Source of the DNA: Dialister sp.
Lineage (GTDB): Bacteria; Bacillota; Negativicutes; Veillonellales; Dialisteraceae
Assembly: GCA_022722495.1 (NCBI GenBank)
Contig: JAIJLI010000100.1
Location: 1-7,211 of the forward strand
Direction of reading: 5' to 3'
DNA: 7,211 nucleotides
Part shown: in pieces, positions 1 through 4,898 of the stretch
Numbering within the stretch: the stretch's first letter is position 1
Layout: every line of letters begins with the position of its first letter
The notes under the pieces: generated by a model
Database searches by the model: none
Told to the model about the DNA's origin: nothing
The model's input: only the letters and a program-made list of their open reading frames with translations
Made by a program: the position numbers and the translations under genes

Positions 1-64
1 TCTCATAAACGACGTACTTGAGACGCTCTTTCCCGCTCTCTTTCATGCCGCCTGTGCCCTATCC

Positions 65-142
65 GCCCCTTCGGGGCACCTTCCCCTCGAGGGGAAGGCT
101 GACGATACGAGGATACCGTCATCTAAAATGCGGCGAAGCCGC
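65..142. repeat. Cluster of three short hairpins upstream of nrdG
   Basis: Three palindromes follow one another: GCCCC-TTC-GGGGC at 65-77, a perfect 20-bp palindrome at 79-98 (CCTTCCCCTC and its complement), and GCGGC-GAA-GCCGC at 130-142. The first two resemble, from memory, an interspersed repeat common between genes in gut Firmicutes. The stretch GGCTGACGATAC at 97-108 recurs at 3708-3719 in the other repeat region, which supports a shared mobile or repetitive origin. No T-tract follows, so this is not a typical intrinsic terminator. No coding signal is convincing in 1-197, and no promoter for nrdG is visible here. Confidence 0.6.
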
Positions 143-170
143 CACCTCAACCCCTGAACCCCGAACCCAT
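143..170. repeat. Degenerate 7-bp tandem array before nrdG
   Basis: Read in sevens, the stretch is CACCTCA ACCCCTG AACCCCG AACCCAT; the reverse complement gives GGGTTC-like units. It matches in period and composition the arrays at 3465-3506, 3770-3797, 3933-3981, 5472-5520 and 6850-6891. It ends about 27 bp before the nrdG start codon. Confidence 0.5.
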
Positions 171-197
171 TTTATCCATAAGGAACATCTCACTATC

Positions 198-752
198 ATG
201 AATTACTCCAACATCAAAGAATACGATATCGCCAATGGTCCCGGCATCCGCTACACGCTCTTTGTCTCCGGATGCACGCACCACTGCAAGGGCTGCTTCA
301 ACCCTGAAACATGGGACTTCGCCCACGGCAAGCCCTTCACGAAAGACATCGAAGACCATATCTTGGAAGAAGTCGGACAGGAATATTACGAAGGCCTCAC
401 CCTTTTGGGCGGCGAACCCATGGAACCCTCCAATCAGAAAGGCCTTCTCTCCCTCGTCACGCGCTTCAAGGAGCGTTACCCACAGAAAACCATCTGGTGC
501 TTCTCCGGCTACCTCTTCGACCGTGATCTTCTCGGCCACTTTGCCAAAATCATGCCGGAAACGATGGAGCTCTTGAAGCGCATCGATGTCCTTGTCGATG
601 GTGAATTCATGCTCGACAAAAAGGACGTCACCCTCCTCTTTAAAGGCTCTTCCAACCAGCGCACCATTGACGTGCCAAAAAGCCTCGCCGCCGGAAAAAT
701 CATTGCCTGGGATCCCAGAGATACCAGCATGTCTCCGAATTCGAAGATCTAG
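198..752 (+). CDS. nrdG: Anaerobic ribonucleoside-triphosphate reductase activating protein (radical SAM)
   Basis: A 184-aa radical SAM activase that, by family knowledge, uses a [4Fe-4S] cluster and S-adenosylmethionine to install the glycyl radical on the class III ribonucleotide reductase NrdD, giving dNTPs without oxygen. The cluster motif CX3CX2C is present as C26-THH-C30-KG-C33, after the typical NGPGIR segment (13-18). The SAM-binding GGEP motif is at 71-74. Length fits the family (about 155-185 aa). The start at 198 is chosen because MNYSNIKEYDIANGPG matches the family N-terminus; the frame is open upstream to 18, but that part is repeat DNA. An AAGGA at 180-184 is a rather distant ribosome site (13-nt spacer). 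nrdD normally lies just upstream and is probably outside the window. The TAG stop sits in TAGGGAA, a unit of the local 7-bp repeat type. The related pyruvate formate-lyase activase is less likely, being longer. Confidence 0.93.
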   Translation: MNYSNIKEYDIANGPGIRYTLFVSGCTHHCKGCFNPETWDFAHGKPFTKDIEDHILEEVGQEYYEGLTLLGGEPMEPSNQKGLLSLVTRFKERYPQKTIWCFSGYLFDRDLLGHFAKIMPETMELLKRIDVLVDGEFMLDKKDVTLLFKGSSNQRTIDVPKSLAAGKIIAWDPRDTSMSPNSKI

Positions 753-804
753 GGAAACGTGCGCGCTTCTCTTCTATGCAGTCCCCGCCCCCTAGCTCCC
801 ATCC

Positions 805-837
805 AAAAAACGCCATCCTTTCGGATAGCGTTTTTTT
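805..837. terminator. Bidirectional intrinsic terminator between nrdG and cstA
   Basis: Arms 805-818 and 823-836 pair over 14 bp with one mismatch around a TTTC loop. A6 on the left and T7 on the right give U-tracts in both directions. It serves the convergent nrdG (+) and cstA (-) transcripts and lies only 8 bp beyond the cstA stop codon. Confidence 0.88.
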
Positions 838-844
838 CACTTTC

Positions 845-2584
845 TTAATCCACGGCAGGAGCTTCTCCGTCCTGATCCGGATCCTTTTTCTTGAAGATCG
901 TGCGATAGCCTTCTACCGCAAGCTCCAATGCAAGGACGATAAGGAAGGAACCGATAATGGCCTGTGCATACGGGCCCCAGTCAGCGCCGCCCTTCATGAT
1001 GAGAAGGATCTGATTTCTTACGATCAGAGCCAGCGAGCAAAGGGTGACGACCATCATGAAAGACATCGGGAAGAGGAACATCCTATTGTTCTTGCCTGCA
1101 TTGCCGAGCCATGCTGCGACAGCCAGGAGGCCGATGCCGGCCAGCAGCTGGTTCGCTGCACCAAAGAGCCCCCAGATCTTCATAAAGCCGTTCATGCCAA
1201 GCATGATACCGAGGAATACCGTGAGGATGGTCGCAAAGTATGGATTGACCATCATTTTCTTGAAGCCGCTCTTGATATCTTTCGGTGTTTCACCCGGTTC
1301 GAGCCAGAATTCCTGGAACATGAAACGAGCCAGACGTGTCGCTGTATCCAGAGAGGTCAGGCAGAATGCAGAGTACGTCAAGACGAGCAGGGTGTACATG
1401 GAGGTCTCCATGCTTTCGAGTCCCGGGATCGCACCGATCATCGCAGCAATGCCGCCGGCGAAGATATCGGTCGCACCTTTCACATGACCCGTTTCTCTCG
1501 CATAAGCGATGGCACAGAGGGTGATGATCGCGAGTACGCATTCCAGCAGCATGCCGCCATAAGCGATCGGCTTTGCATCCGATTCCTTATCCAGCTGCTT
1601 AGACGTCGTGCCGGAGGATACGAGAGAGTGGAAGCCGGAGATCGCACCGCAGGCTACGGTCGTGAAGAGGATCGGGAACATGTACTGTATGCCATTGCCA
1701 TTGTCTACCGCAAAGCCGGTGTAAGCCGGGAAAAGGTCCGGCTTGATATCCGGATGTGCACCTACGATGCCCACGACAGCGACAGCCAGCATCGCATAGA
1801 GCAGGAAGGAAGACAGGTAGTCACGCGGCTGGAGCAGGATCCAGACCGGAGTGACGGAGGCGATGGTGATGTAGAGACCGATGAGCCACATCCATGTGGT
1901 GGTGGAGAAATACAGCGGATGCCAGTTCATGCCGACCGCCATGCAGGCTACGATCGCAGCGACGCCCAGGATGGTGGAGGTCACCATGGAGGTGTGACGG
2001 CGATATACAGCAAATCCGAATACGATAGCAACAAGGATGAAGAGGAGCGATACCATGGCGACCGAAGCCTGTGTCGCGCTCTTGGCTTCATTTAAGACGC
2101 CGTTTTCATAGGTCGCCCCGAAGGTAGACGCTACGATCGCAGCGAAAGCTGCTACGACGAGGATCAGCGTCAGATACGAGAAAATAATGAAGAGCTGCTT
2201 GGCTCTCTTGGACATATTCGCAGAAATGATCTCCCCGATGGACTGCCCCTTATGACGGACAGAAGCGAAGAGCGCCCCGAAATCATGGACACCACCGAAG
2301 AAGATACCGCCGATCAGCACCCACAGGGTAACCGGCAGCCAGCCAAACATAGCGGCCCCGATCGGTCCGGTGATCGGGCCTGCGCCAGCGATGGAGGAGA
2401 AATGATGCCCCATCAGCACCGGTGCCTTTGCCGGCACATAGTCGATGCCGTCATTCATGGTATGCGCCGGTGTCGGGAGATCCCCCTCACCTACGCCCCA
2501 TTGCTTGACCAGCCAGCGCCCATAAAATACATAACCACAAAACAAAATCACTAAACAGACAGCCAATAATACCAGTGTATTCAT
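845..2584 (-). CDS. cstA: Carbon starvation protein A family transporter (pyruvate/peptide uptake)
   Basis: A 579-aa polytopic inner-membrane protein of the CstA family. E. coli relatives CstA and BtsT import peptides and/or pyruvate, the latter with protons. Family hallmarks seen from the chosen start are NDGIDYVP (44-51), GHHFSSIAGAGPITGP (59-74) and GGVHDFG (97-103). Many hydrophobic segments follow, with GAISGFHSLVSSGTTSK in the middle. The C-terminus, rich in charged residues (KKKDPDQDGE), is likely cytoplasmic. It is shorter than E. coli CstA (about 700 aa), as in many Firmicutes. Start: ATG at 2582-2584 with GGAG seven bases upstream; ATG at 2588-2590 (adding MI) is equally possible because a second AAGGAG precedes it. 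It follows the 194-aa gene on the same strand after about 85-90 bp with no visible terminator or clear promoter between, so co-transcription is likely. Substrate is inferred from the family. Confidence 0.93.
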   Translation of the reverse strand: MNTLVLLAVCLVILFCGYVFYGRWLVKQWGVGEGDLPTPAHTMNDGIDYVPAKAPVLMGHHFSSIAGAGPITGPIGAAMFGWLPVTLWVLIGGIFFGGVHDFGALFASVRHKGQSIGEIISANMSKRAKQLFIIFSYLTLILVVAAFAAIVASTFGATYENGVLNEAKSATQASVAMVSLLFILVAIVFGFAVYRRHTSMVTSTILGVAAIVACMAVGMNWHPLYFSTTTWMWLIGLYITIASVTPVWILLQPRDYLSSFLLYAMLAVAVVGIVGAHPDIKPDLFPAYTGFAVDNGNGIQYMFPILFTTVACGAISGFHSLVSSGTTSKQLDKESDAKPIAYGGMLLECVLAIITLCAIAYARETGHVKGATDIFAGGIAAMIGAIPGLESMETSMYTLLVLTYSAFCLTSLDTATRLARFMFQEFWLEPGETPKDIKSGFKKMMVNPYFATILTVFLGIMLGMNGFMKIWGLFGAANQLLAGIGLLAVAAWLGNAGKNNRMFLFPMSFMMVVTLCSLALIVRNQILLIMKGGADWGPYAQAIIGSFLIVLALELAVEGYRTIFKKKDPDQDGEAPAVD

Positions 2585-2675
2585 AATCATTCTCCTTTCT
2601 CCTTGACTTCCTTGTCTGCCCCTCACAGCAAACCGCTGCTTATTGTTGATCGTTTGAGATTCTTTGAACCTTTTC

Positions 2676-3260
2676 TCACGCTTCCATCCGCACAGATCCT
2701 TCGAAGAGCTTCTTCAGGCCCTTTTCCATGCAGCGTCCTGCCTTATTGAAATAGAACCGATCATCACGAAGTGCCAAACATCCCGCATGGTACTCCATCC
2801 ATCCGTGGAAGGAGAAGCGGAAGGTCTTGTAATACTTGCACTTTTCCAAAGCGATCCTGGCTTCCTCATCGACCGTGTCGCACAGAAAGACCGGTGAGAT
2901 ATACGTATACATATGTCCAGATCCGATGTGTGCCATATCCATCCCCGCCTGATACGCGTAGTCCCTGCAGGCATCAAAGACTTTTTTGGATAGATGAGGA
3001 ACAGAAAAGACGAAGACGAACTCTTCCTGATGCATCGACCATAGCTCATTCGAATGGAGAATGAAATATCTCTCTGCCCTTTCGTAATATTCACATACCG
3101 CAGACAGAGACGCCCCCTCGGGCAGGAAGGGTGCCGTCAGATCCTTTGCCTCCCGGAGCCCTTCTCCCGGCGATTCTCTCACGCCGTCAAAACGCGTGAT
3201 CGTATAATACCTGCGGTACGCCGCGAGCAGACGCTCCACCGCATCCTTCCTGGCCCTCAT
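2676..3260 (-). CDS. Uncharacterised 194-aa protein, probably co-transcribed with cstA
   Basis: Soluble protein with no signal peptide or membrane segment, rich in Tyr, Phe and His. It resembles, from memory only, an uncharacterised clostridial/Negativicutes family (possibly DUF8052). Visible blocks likely to be the conserved core are HQEEFVFVFSVPHLS (77-91), GHMYTYISPVFLCDTVD (115-131), the aromatic YKTFRFSFHGWMEYHAG (144-160) and NKAGR (172-176). The basic N-terminus looks helical. No nucleotide-binding or metal motif can be named. The ATG at 3258-3260 is preceded by a strong AGGGGGAGG with a short 3-nt spacer. The gene is followed on the same strand by cstA, so it may act in the uptake or use of the CstA substrate, or in its control. 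That is a guess from position; no enzymatic role can be assigned. Confidence 0.8.
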   Translation of the reverse strand: MRARKDAVERLLAAYRRYYTITRFDGVRESPGEGLREAKDLTAPFLPEGASLSAVCEYYERAERYFILHSNELWSMHQEEFVFVFSVPHLSKKVFDACRDYAYQAGMDMAHIGSGHMYTYISPVFLCDTVDEEARIALEKCKYYKTFRFSFHGWMEYHAGCLALRDDRFYFNKAGRCMEKGLKKLFEGSVRMEA

Positions 3261-3281
3261 TGACCTCCCCCTCTGAACTTT

Positions 3282-3314
3282 TCATAACAAAATCTTCTAG
3301 AATCATAACAAATC
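3282..3314. promoter_or_regulatory. 21-bp-spaced direct repeat in the leader of the 194-aa gene
   Basis: TCATAACAAAATC at 3282-3294 and TCATAACAAATC at 3303-3314 are direct repeats whose starts lie 21 bp apart, about two helical turns. They sit between the candidate -10 (3333-3338) and the ribosome site. This fits a pair of regulator half-sites on one DNA face, or a leader RNA element. No known operator was recognised. Confidence 0.35.
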
Positions 3315-3332
3315 CGAAATTGAGTTTCTCTC

Positions 3333-3361
3333 ATTATACATTGCCTTTCTTGAATAATATA
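3333..3361 (-). promoter_or_regulatory. Candidate promoter for the 194-aa gene and cstA
   Basis: On the minus strand a perfect TATAAT (complement of 3333-3338) lies about 73 bp upstream of the ATG at 3260. The -35 position is AT-rich and matches the consensus poorly (TATATT at 17-bp spacing), suggesting a weak or activator-dependent promoter. The surrounding 3281-3464 stretch is strongly AT-rich compared with the genes and shows no coding potential on either strand. Confidence 0.5.
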
Positions 3362-3464
3362 ATAAAAGATACTTATAACAGGCATGAAGAATTATTGTAT
3401 ATCAAAAAGACCTATATCTCTTACATGTGTACTCTATTTTTCTAAAAAAAGGTAAAATATTAGA

Positions 3465-3506
3465 GGTTCCGGGTTCAGGTTGATGGGTTCAAGGTTGTGG
3501 TGCGAC
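3465..3506. repeat. 7-bp tandem array (GGTTCAA type)
   Basis: In sevens from 3465: GGTTCCG GGTTCAG GTTGATG GGTTCAA GGTTGTG GTGCGAC. The last part, GGGTTCAAGGTTGTGGTGCG at 3485-3504, recurs at 3781-3800 with 19 of 20 bases the same. It marks the sharp border between the AT-rich promoter region and the repeat mosaic. Confidence 0.6.
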
Positions 3507-3520
3507 GCATAAGAATATAG

Positions 3521-3584
3521 AAGCGCCGCAGAATTTTGATGACGCTTCGCGTCGTCGTCATCTCGAGTGTAGCCGAGAGATTTC
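3521..3584. repeat. REP-like element, left copy
   Basis: AAGCGCCGCAGA at 3521-3532 (repeated exactly at 3886-3897) is followed by the hairpin GACGC-TTC-GCGTC at 3541-3553. Next is a REP-like unit at 3556-3584 that begins CGTCATCTCGAG and ends GAGAGATTTCT. The same unit type occurs at 5540-5567 (CGTCATTTCGAG...GAGAAATCT) and, inverted, at 3684-3714. Confidence 0.6.
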
Positions 3585-3683
3585 TACTGCAGTTCGTGAA
3601 TCAGCATGTATGCGCCATTTCATCAACGACGTTTTTGTTCTGCGTCTTTCTGCTATCTCGCACTGACTTCTTACCGATGTGCA

Positions 3684-3714
3684 AGAAAGATCGAGGGCTT
3701 CGCTCGGGCTGACG
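3684..3714. repeat. REP-like element, inverted copy
   Basis: This reads AGAAAGATCGAGG...GGGCTGACGA, the reverse orientation of the unit at 3556-3584. The internal part CGAG-GGCTTCG-CTCG can form a hairpin. The two copies face each other across about 100 bp (3585-3683), the layout of a paired REP element. The small open frame spanning the pair (82 codons from 3606) has no ribosome site and is repeat sequence. Confidence 0.55.
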
Positions 3715-3756
3715 ATACATGGGAAGCGGTACTAATCTCAAAACCAATTCCTAATC

Positions 3757-3800
3757 CCTGCTTTCAAACTTCAGGTTGCCGGGTTCAAGGTTGTGGCGCG
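3757..3800. repeat. Direct repeat plus 7-bp array, second copy
   Basis: CCTGCTTTCAAACTTCAGG begins at 3757 and recurs with one inserted A at 3975-3993. It runs into heptads TTCAGGT TGCCGGG TTCAAGG TTGTGGC from 3770. The unit ends with the 20-mer shared with 3485-3504. Confidence 0.6.
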
Positions 3801-3809
3801 GTGCATTTC

Positions 3810-3885
3810 GTCATCCTGAGCGGAGAAAAGCGTCGTATGTTAGAAAATGGCTAATATAGAATATGAGAACTGAGTCGAAGGATCT
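3810..3885. repeat. REP-like element split by about 47 bp
   Basis: GTCATCCTGAGCGGA at 3810-3824 and GAGTCGAAGGATCT at 3872-3885 are the two halves of a widely seen intergenic repeat of the form GTCATCCTGAGC..GTCGAAGGATCT. They are separated by unrelated AT-richer sequence (3825-3871). CTGAG occurs at both junctions (3816-3820 and 3870-3874), resembling a short target duplication or a recombination joint. The insert has no terminal inverted repeats and no gene. Confidence 0.55.
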
Positions 3886-3932
3886 AAGCGCCGCAGAGTA
3901 TAGATGGTGGCGATTCCATGAGCTGCCATTTC

Positions 3933-3996
3933 AGTCACCAGACACTCCTAAACCCCAATCCCTAGCCACTCATTCCTGCTTTCAAACTTCAAGGTT
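3933..3996. repeat. 7-bp array (CCTAATC type) joined to a direct repeat
   Basis: In sevens from 3933: AGTCACC AGACACT CCTAAAC CCCAATC CCTAGCC ACTCATT CCTGCTT. On the minus strand these are AGGGATT/AGTGACT-like, the same family as 5472-5520. The end overlaps a second copy of CCTGCTTTCAAACTTCAAGG (3975-3994). The trxA -35 box begins 7 bp later. Confidence 0.55.
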
Positions 3997-4002
3997 AGCC
4001 CG

Positions 4003-4031
4003 TTGAACCGCTTTGCCCCACATGCTATAAT
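4003..4031 (+). promoter_or_regulatory. Strong sigma-70-type promoter of the thioredoxin gene
   Basis: TTGAAC at 4003-4008, a 17-bp spacer and TATAAT at 4026-4031, with TG one base before the -10 (extended -10). Transcription would begin near 4038, giving a leader of about 50 nt before the ATG at 4089. Confidence 0.88.
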
Positions 4032-4088
4032 AAATACATCAAGCATATACATTTCTATCGATATAGTCATATACAAAGGAGGATCCCT

Positions 4089-4412
4089 ATGATCACTGAA
4101 ATCCATACAGAAGAAGCATTCCAGAAAGAGATCGCCACCCGCGAGGGCCTCTCCCTCATCGACTTCTGGGCCACCTGGTGCGGCCCCTGCCGTATGATGG
4201 CTCCCGTCATGGAGGCTGCGGATGCAGAGCTGGGCTCTGCCATCCACTTCACCAAGATCGATGTAGACGAGCTCTCTGATATCGCCGCCGACTTCGACAT
4301 CATGTCGATCCCGACCATCGTCATCCTCGAGAACGGAGAGGAGATCACCCGTCTCACCGGTGCCATGTCTGCGGAAGAATTCATCCGCCAGCTAAAGAGC
4401 ATCGCAGGATAG
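4089..4412 (+). CDS. trxA: Thioredoxin
   Basis: A 107-aa cytoplasmic thioredoxin, the general dithiol reductant for ribonucleotide reductases, peroxiredoxins and other disulfide-bearing proteins (family knowledge). The active site WCGPC is at 30-34 (redox C31 and C34), preceded by the DFWATW strand (25-30). The buried Asp is D25. The cis-proline loop SIPT is at 73-76 (P75) and the G-rich turn NGEE follows at 82-85. Length is typical. A perfect AAAGGAGG (4075-4082) sits 6 nt before the ATG. The gene has its own strong promoter and a long terminator hairpin, so it is monocistronic. No thioredoxin reductase is in the window. Nothing is odd in the coding sequence. The symbol is by homology; other thioredoxin paralogues may exist elsewhere in the genome. 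Confidence 0.95.
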   Translation: MITEIHTEEAFQKEIATREGLSLIDFWATWCGPCRMMAPVMEAADAELGSAIHFTKIDVDELSDIAADFDIMSIPTIVILENGEEITRLTGAMSAEEFIRQLKSIAG

Positions 4413-4415
4413 CCC

Positions 4416-4462
4416 AAAGAGGCTCTGCAGCATGTACTTCATGCCGCAGAGCCTCTTTTTTT
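4416..4462 (+). terminator. Intrinsic terminator of trxA
   Basis: Arms 4419-4434 and 4440-4455 form a 16-bp stem with one mismatch and a 5-nt loop. T7 follows at 4456-4462. It begins 4 bp after the trxA stop codon. Confidence 0.92.
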
Positions 4463-4480
4463 GCTCTTATACAAGGCAAT

Positions 4481-4517
4481 AAAAAGCCCGATCGATGGGG
4501 AGATCGACCGGGCTTTT
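4481..4517 (-). terminator. Second hairpin, best read as a minus-strand terminator
   Basis: GCCCGATCGAT (4486-4496) and ATCGACCGGGC (4503-4513) pair over 11 bp with one mismatch and a 6-nt loop. On the minus strand the stem is followed by U5 (complement of 4481-4485), and on the plus strand by only U4. Because trxA already has a strong terminator, this hairpin more likely ends the minus-strand transcript proposed from 4672. Confidence 0.65.
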
Positions 4518-4648
4518 ATAGGAGAGAGGGTATTGTTATCAAGAAATAAGATGAATCTATAGGGTGATGCGCCACCTCCTTTATCATAAGGTATGGTATG
4601 ACAGGGCTTTCGGGGGGAATGGAAGACCTGCCAAATGGAATCTGTTTT

Positions 4649-4671
4649 TAAGTTGACTTTCGGTCAACTTA
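4649..4671. promoter_or_regulatory. Perfect operator-like palindrome at the sRNA start site
   Basis: TAAGTTGAC-TTTCG-GTCAACTTA has 9-bp perfect arms and a 5-nt centre. It lies directly at the predicted start point of the minus-strand promoter, where a repressor would block transcription. A related site, TCGAC-TTTAA-GTCAA, lies at 4770-4784. It would also fold as a hairpin in the RNA, so operator and RNA element cannot be separated here. Confidence 0.5.
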
Positions 4672-4678
4672 TGTATGT

Positions 4679-4706
4679 ATTATACCATGAAAACGATGGA
4701 TTGCAA
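4679..4706 (-). promoter_or_regulatory. Minus-strand promoter for the candidate sRNA
   Basis: On the minus strand TTGCAA (4701-4706) and TATAAT (complement of 4679-4684) are separated by 16 bp. Transcription would start near 4672 and run towards trxA. The only minus-strand frame near it is a 67-codon frame (4669-4872) that crosses the promoter itself and is not credible. Confidence 0.65.
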
Positions 4707-4769
4707 GGGACTTTATCATTATATTTTCATAAATTGCTAAGCGTATTTTTTTATAAAATCTTAATTTTT

Positions 4770-4784
4770 TCGACTTTAAGTCAA
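4770..4784. promoter_or_regulatory. Second, imperfect operator-like site
   Basis: TCGAC-TTTAA-GTCAA matches the 4653-4667 core (TTGAC-TTTCG-GTCAA) in 12 of 15 bases and keeps its 5-5-5 spacing. It lies in a strongly AT-rich stretch (about 4715-4770) between the two divergent promoters at 4679-4706 and 4855-4860. Confidence 0.35.
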
Positions 4785-4799
4785 TAGAACATTCCGATG

Positions 4800-4829
4800 G
4801 ATCCCGAGCGAGGCAGCTCATGCGGGATC
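4800..4829. repeat. Hairpin upstream of the kinase promoter
   Basis: GATCCCG (4800-4806) and CGGGATC (4823-4829) are perfect 7-bp arms, with a nested GAGC/GCTC pair inside. There is no T-tract, and it ends 25 bp before the -10 box of the next gene. It could be a repeat unit or a regulatory site. Confidence 0.4.
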
Positions 4830-4851
4830 TCCTCATTTCCCTTGTCATCCG

Positions 4852-4860
4852 TGGTATAAT
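4852..4860 (+). promoter_or_regulatory. Extended -10 promoter of the cytidylate-kinase-like gene
   Basis: TGGTATAAT at 4852-4860 gives a perfect -10 with the TGn extension. No good -35 stands at 16-18 bp; TTGTCA at 4842-4847 is too close. Transcription would start near 4867, about 32 nt before the ATG. Confidence 0.65.
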
Positions 4861-4871
4861 AAATCTTAACA

Positions 4872-4892
4872 TTTCACTTTTGGTGAAAGGAG
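4872..4892 (+). promoter_or_regulatory. Leader hairpin overlapping the ribosome binding site
   Basis: TTTCAC (4872-4877) and GTGAAA (4883-4888) are perfect 6-bp arms around TTTTG. The 3' arm covers the first three bases of the AAAGGAG ribosome site (4886-4892). It lies within the first 25 nt of the predicted transcript, so it could stabilise the 5' end or modestly limit translation. Confidence 0.4.
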
Positions 4893-4898
4893 AACTAT

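Larger units (their letters stand above)
4481..4672 (-). ncRNA. Candidate small RNA of about 190 nt
   Basis: On the minus strand a near-consensus promoter (4679-4706) reads into a segment without a convincing gene, ending at an intrinsic terminator (4481-4517). The predicted RNA begins with a hairpin (complement of 4649-4671, 9-bp stem). Next is a 7-bp stem (4599-4605 with 4627-4633) whose loop carries CCCCCC (complement of 4612-4617). It also holds a Shine-Dalgarno-like AAAGGAGGTGG (complement of 4572-4582). A C-rich loop is a known way for Firmicute sRNAs such as RsaE to bind ribosome sites. A 23-codon frame (4516-4587, starting MIKEVAHH) ends at the terminator but has no ribosome site before its ATG, so a small protein or leader peptide is a second possibility. 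No known RNA family was recognised. Not proven to be transcribed. Confidence 0.45.

Noticed and set aside
1..21. Possible last codons of an upstream gene (nrdD expected by context)
   Set aside because: Only a few codons (SHKRRT then TGA in frame 1) are available, too little to assign.
18..197. N-terminal extension of nrdG by 60 codons
   Set aside because: This part encodes hairpin and heptad repeat DNA and resembles no NrdG N-terminus; the ATG at 198 fits the family.
776..2095. A 439-codon plus-strand open frame
   Set aside because: It lies antisense to cstA, whose membrane-protein motifs are clear. The product is an unnatural His/Asp/Arg-rich chain and has no ribosome site.
3260..3445. A 61-codon plus-strand open frame in AT-rich DNA
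   Set aside because: It overlaps the promoter and leader of the minus-strand gene, has no ribosome site, and the product is low-complexity.
3606..3854. An 82-codon plus-strand open frame
   Set aside because: It is built from REP-like and heptad repeats and has no ribosome site.
3465..3996. CRISPR array
   Set aside because: Repeats are degenerate, of mixed orientation and irregular spacing, with no uniform repeat-spacer units and no cas genes nearby.
4563..4590. 16S rRNA 3'-end-like sequence (CACCTCCTTT on the plus strand)
   Set aside because: Only about ten bases match and no other rRNA sequence is present; it is simply the complement of a Shine-Dalgarno-like stretch.
4669..4872. A 67-codon minus-strand open frame
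   Set aside because: It covers the candidate sRNA promoter and AT-rich spacer, has no ribosome site, and has a basic, non-protein-like composition.
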